A DNA stretch of 64,000 bases. Source: Litsea cubeba (taxonomy: Eukaryota > Streptophyta > Magnoliopsida > Laurales > Lauraceae). Under the pieces are notes generated by a model, which ran no database searches, was not told the origin of the DNA, and was given only the letters and a program-made list of their open reading frames with translations. Both the position numbers and the translations under genes were made by a program. Location of the stretch: NCBI GenBank assembly GCA_012931725.1, contig CM022948.1, positions 12,636,090-12,700,089 on the forward strand, written 5' to 3'. Positions 1 to 11,612 of the stretch are shown piece by piece (the first letter of the stretch is position 1; each line of letters opens with the position of its first letter).

Positions 1-483
1 AAAAAAAATTACCGTGTACAAGGTATTTTAGTTCCCTTAGGCTACCCCAAAATCTTAATCCAAATATTAGCCTCTGCCATGAGTATATATCTCTCTATCT
101 CTTTGCATTTAAGATAAAGAGTTTTTTTTTACTAAAAGACCCCTATCTTTTCATGAAACCTCAAAAAAGCCTCTATATTTTATGTTTTTACTAAGACACC
201 CATTGACTAAAAGTTTAAGGTTAGAAAAAGTAATTAAGTTTTCCATTTCCATTCTCAATCCTTTTGTTTTCTAACCATTTTACCCTTTTTATTTAGTCAA
301 GACTGAAATAGTCCCTCTCATGTTACCTTCTTGAAGATGTTATAGAGAGCCTCTTGCTTACACTATTGGAATGTGTATTATAGGTCTTCGGGACTCTATT
401 GTGAGCCCCATGTGATAATTCGTACCGTTCAAAATGAATATCATCCCATTCAATCTTGTATTCTGAAATTTTAGTTTAATCGA
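1..483. other. Intergenic, AT-rich, no gene seen
   Basis: No open frame with recognisable similarity is visible. From about 360 to 480 the sequence resembles 541-680 as a diverged direct repeat (shared pieces such as the GTGAGCCCCATGTGATAAT and CCGTTCAAAATGAAT stretches), so the fold-back family described next may extend or be duplicated here. Confidence 0.5.
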
Positions 484-746
484 AAGGAGATGATCAGGGG
501 GGATGGAGTTGAGTTTGGATCCTCTTTCGCAACTATTATATATGTGAACTTATAGGTTTCCGAGAATCCATTGCAGTGCCCACATAATGATAATCCAAAC
601 TGTTCAAGATGAATGACATTCCCTGCAATGCCATATCCTAAAGTTTTATTTCAATAGATGCAGGTCCCATCGTTTGACTGGACTTAGATAGAAAAGTGAT
701 GAACCCCATGTAAGGAACGAGCAAACAAGCCTGGGACTTCACTGTG
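484..746 (+). repeat. Left arm of a fold-back DNA element split by the giant gypsy element
   Basis: The segment reads as the reverse complement of sequence on the far side of the gypsy element. For example GGATCC...ACTATTATA, GTGAACTTATAGGT, CACATAATGATAATCCAAA and the 20-base AGATGCAGGTCCCATCGTTT recur inverted within about 28310-30120. Similarity runs outward to GGAGATGATC near 487, matched inverted near 30120. The gypsy element sits between the arms. No transposase is visible; class and exact ends are not determined. Confidence 0.6.
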
Positions 747-2479
747 TGTTGACACCAAAAATGTCACTTTGCCTCTTCAAGATCCAAAGAGCTACATGAA
801 GTCGCAACCAGCCATAAATAGGCAATGCTGCTTCCAAAAATCAAATCTTGTCAGAATCAAACAAAAACTGCGAGATTCTTCCAGACAGCCAAAAGAGGAG
901 TACACAAGAAGTTTCGGGCCATTTCAAAATTATTTGGCCTAACTTCGCTTCTCCGACAGCTGAAAAGGAGCTCTCGGCGGCAAAAGCATCGGAGACACCA
1001 AATCTTCGATCAGGGCCGATGGATGGTCTCAAAATACTTCCAAAAGGCTCCACGTCAAGTTCCGAGTCAAACCGACAACGTTTGACCCTACATCAACCCT
1101 GTAAGATCCCGACCCCAATCCTTTTGTTTAGCATTGTTTTAATCGTGGTTTAACTTTTTAAGCGAGATTTGATTTAGTTTGACCGCGTATTTGAGTTTGA
1201 CCGGATTTTTTTTCCTTGCCTTGGAGATTTTAAAGACCGTTGACTTTGGTTTGACCCGGTCCTTATAATTTGTATTTTTATGGGAAATTACTTCGGATTT
1301 CTAAAAATTCGGGATTTGGTGTATTTCAACTTATTTTATGAAGTTTAACAACTTTCATATTTTGATCATTTTGGTTTGATACTCAGAAATCACGCTTTTC
1401 GAGGAAAAAGGGCAAAACTGACCTTTCACATGAAATCTGTCCATGAATTTCGAAAATTTCAGAAATTGGGGAAAATACACTTTTTGGAAAGTAGATATTT
1501 CGCCGATCGTTTTTGTCTTCTTCGTCGTTTTCATTCGGGACCCGCAAACATTAGTTTCAGCCTTGGTGAGTTTGGGGCCCATGGGGCCCAGCCCATTTTC
1601 TCTATAAAACCCATGGATCTCTCTTCTCTTCTCCCATTCTCTCATTTCCTGCAACAAAGGGGGGGAGATAGGGTTTCTCCCAGCCCCCTTTCTCTCTCCT
1701 CATGTATCCCTTCTCCTTTGATGCTAAATGGAGATTTGAGCTCCTCTTCTTCTTCCCCATCTTCCTAGCTTCCCCTAGACACCATTTTTGAGATGTTTGA
1801 GCTAGAGAAGACCCATCTTTCAAGCTCTTCTTCTTGTTTGGGACACCCAAAGGTTAGCAATGGTTCTCTTTTCTTTTCATCTTTGTTTTCCTCCTCATTT
1901 GGAGTGTTTTAATCCCACATGCAATGGGTTTTCATGAAGGTTTACAATGGATTGGATTTTTAGGGTTTTCCATGAGCTATTTGGGGGTTTTATGATTTTG
2001 GAGCTTGAGGCCATTAGAGGACTTTCATGGAGTGTTTTACATCTTCTCTTGACTCAAGGCAAGTAGAATTTTCAACTAATATGATGTTTTCATGAGTCTC
2101 ATTTGGTTTCATGGCTTTTTCTTCATTTTGTTCTAACTCTTTTATGATTTATGGATTCACATTGAATGGATGAACTAATGTATATTGATTTCCATTTGTG
2201 CTATTTTCTTATGATGTGTTGGGAGTTTGGTTTCATTTTAGCCACTTGATAAATTGGTTTCTTTGTATTAATGGTGTTGTGTTCTAAGTATGGGAGAAAA
2301 ACTTTGATTTAAAAAGTATTGTGTTTGGGCTAATTAGAATGGTTGTGAATGGTGATTGATGAGTTGGAAGGTCAAGGAAGGGCCCAAAGAATCTATGAAA
2401 CTTGTATGGAAGATTGGAGATGGAAAATGATCAGGAAAAAGGAAGGAAAAATGCAAGAGGAAGACTCGGGCTGGACTGG

Positions 2480-2660
2480 GCAGGCCCAGTCCGCTCGAGC
2501 GACCCAGTGGGTCGCTCGAGCGGACCAGGCACTGTCTGGGTCCGCTCGAGCGACCCACTGGGTCGCTCGAGCGACCCAGCTTCTGTCTGGGTCCGCTCGA
2601 GCGGGCCTGGGTCCGCTCGAGCGAGCCCAGCTCAGTCTGGGCTGGGTTTAGGTCCGTTTA
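2480..2660. repeat. Array of CTCGAG-centred palindromes in the solo LTR
   Basis: GCTCGAGCG occurs about six times. The stretch 2489-2525 is an 18+1+18 inverted repeat (arm GTCCGCTCGAGCGACCCA around a central G), and a second similar palindrome follows at about 2540-2580. GC content is far above the surroundings. Confidence 0.8.
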
Positions 2661-2679
2661 TGGATCAGTTTTGGGCCTG

Positions 2680-3260
2680 TTCTTTGGGACTTCTTTGGGC
2701 TTGTCTTTGGGCATGTTTCAAGTTTAGTTTGGGCTATTTTAAAACTGTTTACTGGGCCATTTCAGATCTGATGTTGGGTCATCTTTGGGCCTGACATTTG
2801 ACTGTTTTTAATGACTGTTAGTGGACTGTTTTAGAATTTGGTTGGTGGACCTGTTTTATGGTTAGTTTGGATCGGTTTTAAAACTTGTTCCTTGGGCCAT
2901 TTAAGGACTAGTTGTGGGCTGTTTTTAAAACTGTTTTGTGGGCCTGTTCAAGGCCAGTTTGGGCGGTTTTAAAAACTGTGTATTGGGCCTTTCAATGTTT
3001 GGTTTTGGGCTGCCTTAAAAATCAGTTTTTGTGGGCTCGGTTAAAGTTCAGTTTTGGGTTGTTTTAAAAATATGTTTTGTGGGCCAATCAATGTTTAGCT
3101 TTGGGCTGTTTTTGAAATGTGTTTTGTGGGCCAATCAAGCTTAGTGTTTGGACTGTTTTAATAATGGTTTAGGCCTTGTTTAAAAGGGATATTTTGAGCT
3201 AAATAAGTAGGCTATGTTGGACTTGAATTAAGGCCAGCTATGGGCCTGTTTTGAAGAGTT
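2680..3260. repeat. Diverged tandem repeats rich in GGGCTGTTTTAAAA
   Basis: About ten imperfect units of roughly 50-60 bp carry variants of TTTGGGCTGTTTTAAAACTG followed by TTTTGTGGGCC. No gene is seen. This is internal repeat structure of the solo LTR. Confidence 0.65.
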
Positions 3261-3787
3261 TTGACATTACTTTGACACTTGGAAATTTGTGAAATGGGAA
3301 TGGGACCAATGAGAGAATGAAAGTATGTAAAATTATCCGGGAATCGTCTGAGTCTCAATGCGCACTCTATCATTTAAATATCATGGATTTTCATTGGCAT
3401 CAAACGCGCTCTTTACTAATCAATGTTTAAATGATAGTTGTGCATTGAGATGGTTCCTTGGTAAATCATTAAGTCATCCTACATAATTCCATTCCATTTC
3501 AAGTCAGAAAAATGTATTTGTATTTGTATTAGCATTTGTATTTGTTTTCTTTCGTGGACTAACTTAAATAGCATCGATGATTTGTTATAAAATCATGTGT
3601 CTTCCCATGTTCGAAAGGGTTGCTCGTATGATTTTATACAAATCACCTCGATGCGTATTTGAACGGTTCGCCATAGATACTCGTACGTTTTCTCCGATTC
3701 GATTTGAAAAGAGATTTGGAGTATGTTCGACACATTCGGGATTTCTTCGATGAGATTATTGTTTTGGTAAGGCTCGTATTTGAAAAT

Positions 3788-3921
3788 AAAACCCTCGAGG
3801 CAAGACTGGGCCAGAGCTATGTGGTGCGAGCCCATGAGCCAAAGAGGCTATGACTTCGAAAACGAAACCCCGAGGCAAGACGGGGCCAGAGCTATGTGGT
3901 GCGAGCCCCTGAGCCAAAGGG
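3788..3921. repeat. Two-copy direct repeat in the solo LTR
   Basis: GGGCCAGAGCTATGTGGTGC and GAGCCAAAG recur in two copies about 75 bp apart (near 3809 and 3882). Non-coding. Confidence 0.7.
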
Positions 3922-6500
3922 ATTAGTATTATGTTAGATTTGTATCTGTTTGAGTTTGAAAACTAAAGGCACCACTAGGCTTAGGTCACCTTGTCGGGCT
4001 GATCACCCGGCTTGGGATCTTTACTCTGTCCGCCAGCTGCAGCTTGGATTCCGTCTGTACCGACCATGGCAACGGTAATGATCTGCCGGTCCCATTTGTA
4101 TGGCTACGGTTCTGATCCTCTGTTTAGTACCACATTTAGTGGCTACGCTCTGTTTGCTCTTATTACTTCGGTAATAGGAGGATTTAGCTATTTGTGGTTG
4201 CCAGTATTTTATCTGCATATTACTTTAGTTTATGATTCTTGTCGATTATGCTTTCTATGCTTTGATTTGTTTAATGTTTACGATATCGACCTTTATCGTA
4301 TTGTTTTACTATTCAGTTTTTAAATGTATTTCCAATTATTAAATGCTTTGCTTAGGTGGTTATCTTTCCGAGATATTTATGCTTTAGAGACTGTTCGTTT
4401 ATTGCTTTGATATTCATGTTCGGTCTTTCGATCGCCTTATCGTGATTTATTGTTATTATTGGTTAGACTCCTTATTCGGTTTTACGAGGATTTCGCCTGG
4501 TTTCATGTATGTTCTTTCATTCGTATTATTTGTTTATTTGCTTGCCAGACCGTCGTGTCTGACCCCTTTTGTTTGGTGCCAGTTTCTTCTCTTCTGTTTG
4601 TAGGTGTTTGATCAGAGGAGGCGGTGGGACCGCTGGTTTGACGTGAGAGGCTGCCCGTTGATATCATCTAGATGTCAAGTGTGGCACCAGAGTTCGTATT
4701 GAAATGTTGGGGTAGGATTTCTGTTTAGTTGGATATTGTTGTATGGCTTCATTAGCCTTTTTATTGGGTTGTAATTAAGACACTTGTTAATTGAAATTTG
4801 AATATGGGAAATAATAGATTTGTTACTACCAGCTCAGTGTGTTGTGATTTATGATTTATGCCAGTCTGTTTATGATGGCTTTATGACATTGGTTGCGTAC
4901 GACACGGAACCCGATGGCCACGGATTCCGAGTCGTAACACCATGGTTAGCTTCCGCGAAAGATATACTCTGATTGTGTTGGGATGTGATTATCCTCATTC
5001 ACGCGGATCTTGGGAACTATAACAAAAAGTTTCAAATTATTCCAAAATTTCGCACCCCGAGATCGGTTCGCTGCAGGTCCCGGTTTCGGGGCGTGACAAA
5101 CCCTCGAACAGCTAAATCAAGCCTCTCGGCGGCGAGAACCACCGAGGCCATTACTCATCAGATAGAGCACATGGACGGCTTCAAAATGCTTATAAAGGGC
5201 TACACGTCAAATTTCAGGTCATTTCCACAACATTTGACCATAGTTTGACGCTCGGAAGCCAAATCAGGCCTCTCGGCGGCAAAGCTCTCCGGGACCATGG
5301 TTTCCAAGACAGAGCCTATGGATCATCTTAAAATGACTCCAATAGGTTCCCTGTCAAATTTCAAGTCAATCGGACATCGGTTGACCGCACATCAAACCGC
5401 GACATCTTCATCGCGACAAAAAGCAAGTCTACTGGTGATAGGACCCCAAACGGCTTCAAAACTCAAACAAAAGCCTATGGTTGGTCTTATTTATTGCTCA
5501 GCAGGCTTCACACCAAATTTCAGGTCATTCCGACATCGTTTGGCCCAGTTTCAGCTTCTGACGGAAAATCGGCAGCTCTGCGCGACAAAGTCTTCGGCTT
5601 TCTCAGGAAATTGGAAACTTTGCAAAATAAAATGCAAGGATTCTCATCAGGTTTCCTACAAAGAAATCAGGCCAATAAATGATCAAAATGTCAAGGAAAA
5701 ATACAGAAGGAAAAACAATCGAAAAACAGCAAAACCGGACACAAAACGGGACACAAAGGGGGGAAAACCCCCCCAGGGTCGCAGACCCCTGCGACCCTGG
5801 CCCAGGGTCGCCGGCGACCTTGGAGCCCGGGGTCGCCGGGAAGGCCCCGGAAACCCCGGTTTTCGCCGTTTTTTCGTGATTCGAAGAGCCCAGCCTATGG
5901 TACTTTCCAAAATTCATGCTTTTGAGACACCAAGTCCTCTGACATCCGTCCAAAACACGGGTCAATCATCAAGAGTATCGAAAACAATACTGATCGCGAC
6001 CCGGTCAACCAAAAAAAAGTGTGCTTTCTACCCGACCGATCGAGAAATCGACAGGACAGATGGCACCGACCCGCTGTTGGCAACAAACACCTGAAATTAC
6101 ATGGTCATCTGATGTCGATCTACATGAAGATCCATCGATGATCATCGACAGAAGAATCCCAAAAGACATGGCACGGCCCGCGACTCTTCAGCTGCTCGGC
6201 GACCACTTAATGCGATTAATTGACTAGCTTTATTACAGTCATTAATCCATTTCTTTGGGCGGCCCAATCAGAAGCAAGCATTCGGGAGTTACAAGTCAAG
6301 AGATTCATGGCATTTAACCCATGAAACTCCTCCCATCATGGCGATTAAAGGCGGTTAAATGCCCTCAATCTCCTCCGGCCAATCAAAAGCCAAGAAAAAG
6401 GAGTTACAAAATAAAGAATTCAATTCTGTAACTCCTCCCTTTATGTAGCTTTATGACAATCAAAGCTTATAAACCCTCCTAAATGGCCACCTAAAAAGCC

Positions 6501-6508
6501 TATAAATA
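6501..6508 (+). promoter_or_regulatory. TATA box of the 5' LTR
   Basis: TATAAATA preceded by AAAAAGCC and followed by GGAGAGCTCTCC, at the place expected for the LTR promoter. The same motif is at 26983-26990 in the 3' LTR. Transcription start is inferred about 30 bp downstream. Confidence 0.7.
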
Positions 6509-7004
6509 GGAGAGCTCTCCAAGAAGAAAAGGACAGACAACGAAAATCACAGACAGAAGCACAGAAATTCAGAGAAGGAAAAGAGAGAAAACTCTGCGGA
6601 AGTTCTACACCGGCCACCGCTACAAGGTGACAAAAGTCCCTTGGGGGGTACTCCCCCCCCCCCCCCCCCCAGGTCCTTGCCTTCTCCTCCTGCCTCCAAT
6701 GGCTTAGATGTGGCTTTTCAGCCCGTCTACTCGGCTTTTTATTGGATATAGGACCTCCTTTTGGTCTTTGTCCTCTAAAAACCTGAGGTTATAGCCAAGC
6801 CAAGCGAATCAATAGCATCCTCTGTTCTCATCTGCATGGATGATGGCGAAGCCCACATATGGCTTGCGACCGTCAATCTAAACGGGTCCCCCACAATCTC
6901 CTGAGAAGTTAGATCCTCCTTTTCTTGCTTTTCATTGTAGTTTGTATTTTTTTAAAAGAGACAAAAATCACAACTCTTGTCTTTCATTATTGATAAGAAT
7001 TGTA

Positions 7005-7090
7005 AATCGGCTATAAACGCCAAAATCGGCTATAAACGCCAAAAATCGGCTATAAACGCCAAAATCGGCTATAAATGCCAAAAAAATCGC
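7005..7090 (+). repeat. Tandem CGGCTATAAACGCC units, 5' LTR copy (four)
   Basis: Four head-to-tail units of about 19-21 bp (AAATCGGCTATAAACGCCA). The 3' LTR has three at 27480-27540. Related units form a longer array at 18893-19200 in the internal 3' region. Confidence 0.85.
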
Positions 7091-7360
7091 CTTTCACGGC
7101 AAACCAAGAAAAATGTCTCTTTTCTTAAATATATGTGCAATGGAAAACTTGAAAGAAGTTGATTTCCTTTTTACTTGCGAAGGTTGATCTCCGGATCACC
7201 ACTTGCAATTCCAAGTAAAAATAGAAAATCTGGCACACCCACACAAAAAAAGAAATAATGATGCACGCCCCTGCCCCCTGGTTACGAAAGGGTCGGAACC
7301 AAACGGACTCCCACGTCCGCCGACCTCGGTAGGAACCGAGCATTGGGGCGCGGTCCATCA

Positions 7361-7383
7361 AGCTGGCTCCACCCGGTGGGACC
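7361..7383 (+). other. Presumed primer-binding site of the giant element
   Basis: TGGCTCCACCCGGTGGGACC starts 4 bases after the LTR, where a tRNA primer site (typically TGG...) is expected. I do not assign a tRNA. Its GTGGGA part resembles the site used by the two smaller gypsy derivatives at 32451 and 36943. Confidence 0.5.
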
Positions 7384-9049
7384 CGTTTATTTGGGAACAC
7401 GATGCTAGAAATGAAATATTTGCATATCATATATTTTGCTCTATGCTTATATTTCTTTTCTCGATTCCTTGGCTACTTTATAATTGGTGGCCTATGTTGA
7501 ATTCCGCATCTAAAAAAAATGAGATGAGATTTTTTGTTTGGAAATTTCTAATTCTTTGAATTTATTTCCACTCTTTCTCTTTTCAAAAAAAAATTTTTTT
7601 TTTAAAAAACAAAAAAAATCAGATTTTTCATTTTGGATTCAAAATTGAGAAACTTTGATCCTCTCCCTCTGGGCACTGGCGCTCACGGAAATCGCTGAGA
7701 CCGTGTTCGGATCGGGGGTTGGGCCATTGTTTCTCTTCGATGAGTTCATTAAAGATCTAAAAAATATATATATATAAAAAATATATAAAAAAATATTAAA
7801 TTTCTCAATTTGGATTCAAAATTGAGAAACCTTGATCCGTTCCTATCGTTCATCGCGCTTGCAGAAATGTTGAGCCTGTTCGACTAAGGTTTTGGGCCAT
7901 CGTTTCTCTTCGATGAGTTCATTAAAAAAATAATAAAAAAAAATTAAAAATAAAAATAAAATAAAATAAAAAGACATAGACCACTAAGGTTAAACCAACT
8001 GTGTTCTTTGATCATGGTTGATTCAAAGAAAAGCCTTGTCCAGAGTGTGGAGACAGCTTGACTGTTCTAGGCAAGGGTCCTCCAAACGGGTTCATTAAGT
8101 AATCCTACCCTTACCTGGGGGCAATTCTATCAATCAAGATTTCATAAGACCGGGTTAGGAGGCCTATGTGTACTCTCTCGTCTTTTAAATAAAAAAAATA
8201 AATTTTTTTTTAAAAAAAAAAAAATTTTAAAATAAAAAAATAAAAATAAAATTTTTTTTTTCAAAAAAAAAATCTTGAAAATAAAAATAAAAAATAAAAA
8301 AAATATAATAAAAAATAAAAAAAAAGATTTTTAAAAAAAAAAAAAAATCTTCAAAATCTTCAAAAAAAAAAAACTTCCGTCATTTTGGGTTTAGATTGGA
8401 GAAATCTTGGTCTTCTCCTTTCTGAGCACTGGCGCTCGCGGAAATCGCTGAGCCCGTGTTCAGATTGGAGTGCCTTTTGCTCTCTTTGATGAACCCGATA
8501 TTGACTTTTAAAAAAAAAAAACTCGTCATCTTTAGATTCAGATCCGAGAAATTATGGTTCATTTCTTTCTGAGCACTGGCGCTCGCGGAAATCGTTGAGC
8601 CCGTGTTTAGATCGGAATACCATCTGCTCTCTTTGATGAATCTAATCTTGACCTTTCAAAACAGAGAATCTCATCTCATGGATGCGGTCTCAAAACATTT
8701 GTGTCTAGCGGTACTAGTACGCCCTTTCAGGGTCTACTGTGTTGCGACCGGCACATCTGTAACTCCAACTTTATATTCTTCTTACCTCGAGCAAGCTCTG
8801 CTTCTCGATAAGTCGAATTTAAGTTCACAATTACTTCTAGCAGTCACTGGGACGCTCATTCTGGGCTTACCATACCTGCGATCAGAACAATTGTACCTTC
8901 TATGGCATTTTGCCTTCCTCATATTGCTTGGGTCATCTACCTCGAGCAATTTGAAAAGACGAAACCATAGAACTTCCCATTTATGAACATTATATTCTTG
9001 TGATTACTAATGGATGTGGTCTTGTTTCAAAAATTCTCGAAAACTAACA
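7384..9049 (+). repeat. 5' leader with A-rich tracts and four dispersed repeats
   Basis: About 60-70-bp units containing CTGGCGCTCGCGGAAATCG and TGAGCCCGTGTT lie at about 7650, 7826, 8400 and 8549, separated by long A/T-only stretches (7565-7630, 7740-7800, 7920-7980, 8190-8375). One open frame at 8603-8986 has no recognisable domain and is not called. Confidence 0.65.
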
Positions 9050-10074
9050 ATGGCAGCTTCACTAACCATTACTTTTGATAAAACAAGCACCAACTCATGC
9101 TTCAACAGAAGCAAACCACGCGCACTTACAAGCGCCCAATCAGCTGCCGAAGCGTCAACTCCCTCGGCAACTCTCTGAACTCCGGGTCGACCTCGACTCC
9201 CCGGACTATCGTCTTTGGGACGCTGGGACCATTCCCACTTCCTGAGGAACAAACTGCTCCCTCCAAGAAGCAGAAACTCGCCTCTCAACGTGTCACTACC
9301 GTGACACCAAAGGCGAGCACCAGAAGGCCTGAAGCCCGTGGCAGCCCCACGAAGCCTCGACCTGCAAACAACCAGGTCTACCCCAAGACTTGGTCCCCAA
9401 GACCTTCACCAAAACAGAGAAGGTCCCAGACATCCACTAAGCCAGCATTCCTGGCCCCACTCAAGGAGAACCAGTTCTATCCTCTTGCCTACATGAAAGA
9501 GGAGAGACCCATCTCCAACCTGACTTCCAAGTCATCCCAGCATGAGCCGGCTTGTTCCTACAAGCCCAAAATCAAGTCATGCATCACAAGGCCTCTACAA
9601 GCACCTGCTAAGGCCTACAAACCTGCAGTTCGACCCTTCATCTCTACAGGGGCCGAACTTCAAAAATTCAAAGCTTCGCTGCAACAGGCGAAGGACAGGG
9701 TTCGCATCCTGTCCTTGCCCAGCTACAAAGAAGACAGGCTCGGCTGCTGCGCCCGAGGGAGCACATCCTTCATCGTCAAAGCCCAGTCAGAGCTGACCGA
9801 AGCTCAAATTGCTCGTCGTATACGCCGCCGCGCGTCATACCGACAAAAGAGACTAGAGAAGCAAAGGACCCAGCCTCCCACACTTCAAGTCTCTCCCAAA
9901 TGGGTCGAAAAAGAAAGACCCAACCAAGTTGCTACCGTCCATATGGTTGGAAAAACCAGAAGGCGCCAAAAATCAGCAACAAAAATCCATGTACGACGTC
10001 CGATGACCCACAGCGTCTCCAGGACAAGAAGACATTCAGAAGAATCCCCTGCTCCTTCAAGCAAAGGACAGTAG
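9050..10074 (+). pseudogene. ORF upstream of gag (ORF1), frameshifted
   Basis: A start at 9050 in good context (ACAATGG) opens a short frame (MAASLTITFDKTS...) that stops near 9174. The coding pattern then continues in the frame spanning 9097-10074, which ends with a stop. The protein is very basic and low in complexity, with many K, R, P, S and T residues and no known domain. An additional ORF of unknown function between the 5' LTR and gag is a described feature of Tat-lineage elements, and the position fits. The frame break near 9165 means it is not intact. It precedes gag by about 30 bases. Confidence 0.6.
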
Positions 10075-10107
10075 AGTGATCCTTCCTCAAGCTCTTCTTC
10101 AAAAAGA

Positions 10108-11612
10108 ATGAGCCCCAGCTCAGTCACCAGGACAATTTCTTCATTCGAATCACGAAGGATGAATGTCTTGGCTACAAATTCTGAGCCACCACCCCGCAAT
10201 CCACCTCCAGAAGATGCGATCACCCGCATCCAGCAGTTGGAACAGGGCCAGCAGAGGATTGAAACTCTGATGGAAAACCTTCTCCTCGCCTTCCAAAATC
10301 AGGCGAACAATGAACCTCCTCCGAATCATCAAAACGACGAGGTAAATGGAGAAGAAAATGAGTCACGCGCCCTTACCAAAAAGGACGTAGACGGTATCCT
10401 CGCCAAAGCAGAAGAAGAGGATATACTCAAGGAGCATGGGATCAAGCCACCATATCCCTTATGGATGGACTCGGTCCCGTTCCCCACCAAATTCAACACG
10501 TCATCCACTTCAAGATCCTGACGGGAGCTATCGCGGATCAAGATGCACTCAAGATCCGCCTCTTTGCAAGTACCCTAAAGGTACGGCCTTCGATTGGTAC
10601 TCCACTCTGCCGGAGGACTCAATCCAAAACTGGGCCATGCTAGAGACACGCTTCCTGACTCACTTCAAAGGTGAAGATCATCCCGCTACTATGGCTCAGC
10701 TGTGCAGCCTAAAACAGGGGGAGAATGAATCAACATATGACTTCATTCACAAGTGGAAAGCAATGGCATACAAATGCTACTGATGTATTGCCACAAGCGT
10801 CGCTAGTCGACATCTGCCGAAACAACATGAGAGCCAGAATCCGCTCCATGATCATCGGCAACAAATCAAAAAACCTGGGAGAACTCCTAGAAGCTTCCAT
10901 GGAAGCTGAAACGGTGATTAAGGACCTCAACAGTCAGAAATCATCAAGAAAAGAGCCAACCGCCATTACGACCTCAAAACCAAAGAAGAAAGAGGTCCTC
11001 AATGTGCAGACCAAGTCAGCTCCTCAGCCACCAAAGAAAGCTGAAAACAAAGCTGTTGGTAAGAGACCTGAACTCTCTGATGCCTTCAAAGAACGAGTAG
11101 AGAAGAAATACCCATTTGATGAAGATGTTGATGAAATCTTCGGAGCTCTTGTGGCAAACGGCAAGCTCACCTTGCCTGAGCCAAAAAGACCGGGTGATCT
11201 TGGCAAAACCAACGATCCTCGGTACTGTCCATACCACCAGATGATCTCGCATCCTCTCAATCAATGCTTCGTTGTGAGAGAGAAAATAAATGAGATGTGG
11301 AAAAACGGAGTCATCACCTTTGACAAAAACTATGGGTCTGCCTCCGTCAACATGGTGACATGTGGACAAACATCAAAATCATCGAAGAAGAAGATCATTA
11401 CTTCCTTCAAGGTGATAAACTCAATCCAAGCGTCCGAGGAACTGGTTCCTTACCCGACACCAGACGGACAACCGATATGGGTACATCCCGATCTCCTGGA
11501 AGATGAAAATTGGGAGGTCGTGAAAATCAAAGCCCTACAGCTCAACAGCGAAGGCAGGCTAGGAAACATCTCCTCAAGCTCAAACGGAAAGAGAAGACCC
11601 AGCCAAAACTAG
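10108..11612 (+). pseudogene. gag, Tat/Ogre-like, broken by at least two frameshifts
   Basis: Structural capsid protein of the element. Three overlapping frames carry successive parts. 10108-10521 holds the N-terminal region with IQQLEQGQQRIETLMENLLL. 10530-10783 holds the retrotransposon gag core (LFASTLK, then AFDWYSTLPEDSIQNW and KQGENESTYDFIHKWKAMAY). 10725-11612 holds the C-terminal half. The nucleic-acid-binding site near 11225 is the non-canonical knuckle CPYHQMISHPLNQCF (C-x2-H-x4-H-x4-C), typical for this lineage instead of CCHC. The next frame (11510) overlaps the end by about 100 bases in another register. Whether that overlap was a programmed shift cannot be judged here. Confidence 0.85.

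Larger units (their letters stand above)
1100..5098 (+). mobile_element. Solo LTR (3999 bp) of a second gypsy-type element
   Basis: Begins TGTAAGATCCCGACCCC and ends TTTCGGGGCGTGACA, so the ends are TG...CA and partly inverted. AACCC lies directly on both sides (1095-1099 and 5099-5103), a perfect 5-bp target duplication, and the other LTR of the giant element shows the empty site at 25581-25585. There is no second LTR and no pol or gag. Termini of this kind are known from Del/Tekay chromoviruses, which have LTRs of this size; that assignment is inference. It inserted after, or independently of, the host LTR duplication because the 3' LTR lacks it. Confidence 0.88.
747..7360 (+). repeat. 5' LTR of the giant gypsy element, interrupted at 1100-5103
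   Basis: Matches 25233-27817 almost base for base once the insert (solo LTR 1100-5098 plus one TSD copy) is removed, giving about 2610 bp. By eye I count about 20 substitutions, mostly transitions, plus a longer C run near 6651 and one extra CGGCTATAAACGCC unit. Roughly 0.8 percent divergence means a recent insertion. The LTR contains a GC-rich stretch at 5760-5870 and a TATA box at 6501. Long open frames in it (for example 5297-6094) recur in the other LTR because the LTRs are copies; I do not take them as genes. Confidence 0.9.

Noticed and set aside
5297..6094. 265-codon open frame, repeated at 25779-26576
   Set aside because: Both lie in LTRs that are copies of each other, so conservation is expected. 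No domain, and the frame crosses the GC-rich LTR part.
7364..7383. Assignment of the giant element's primer site to a specific tRNA
   Set aside because: Only TGG plus a few bases could be compared from memory; not enough to choose.
8603..8986. 127-codon open frame before ORF1
   Set aside because: No recognisable domain, and it overlaps the leader repeats. Could be chance.
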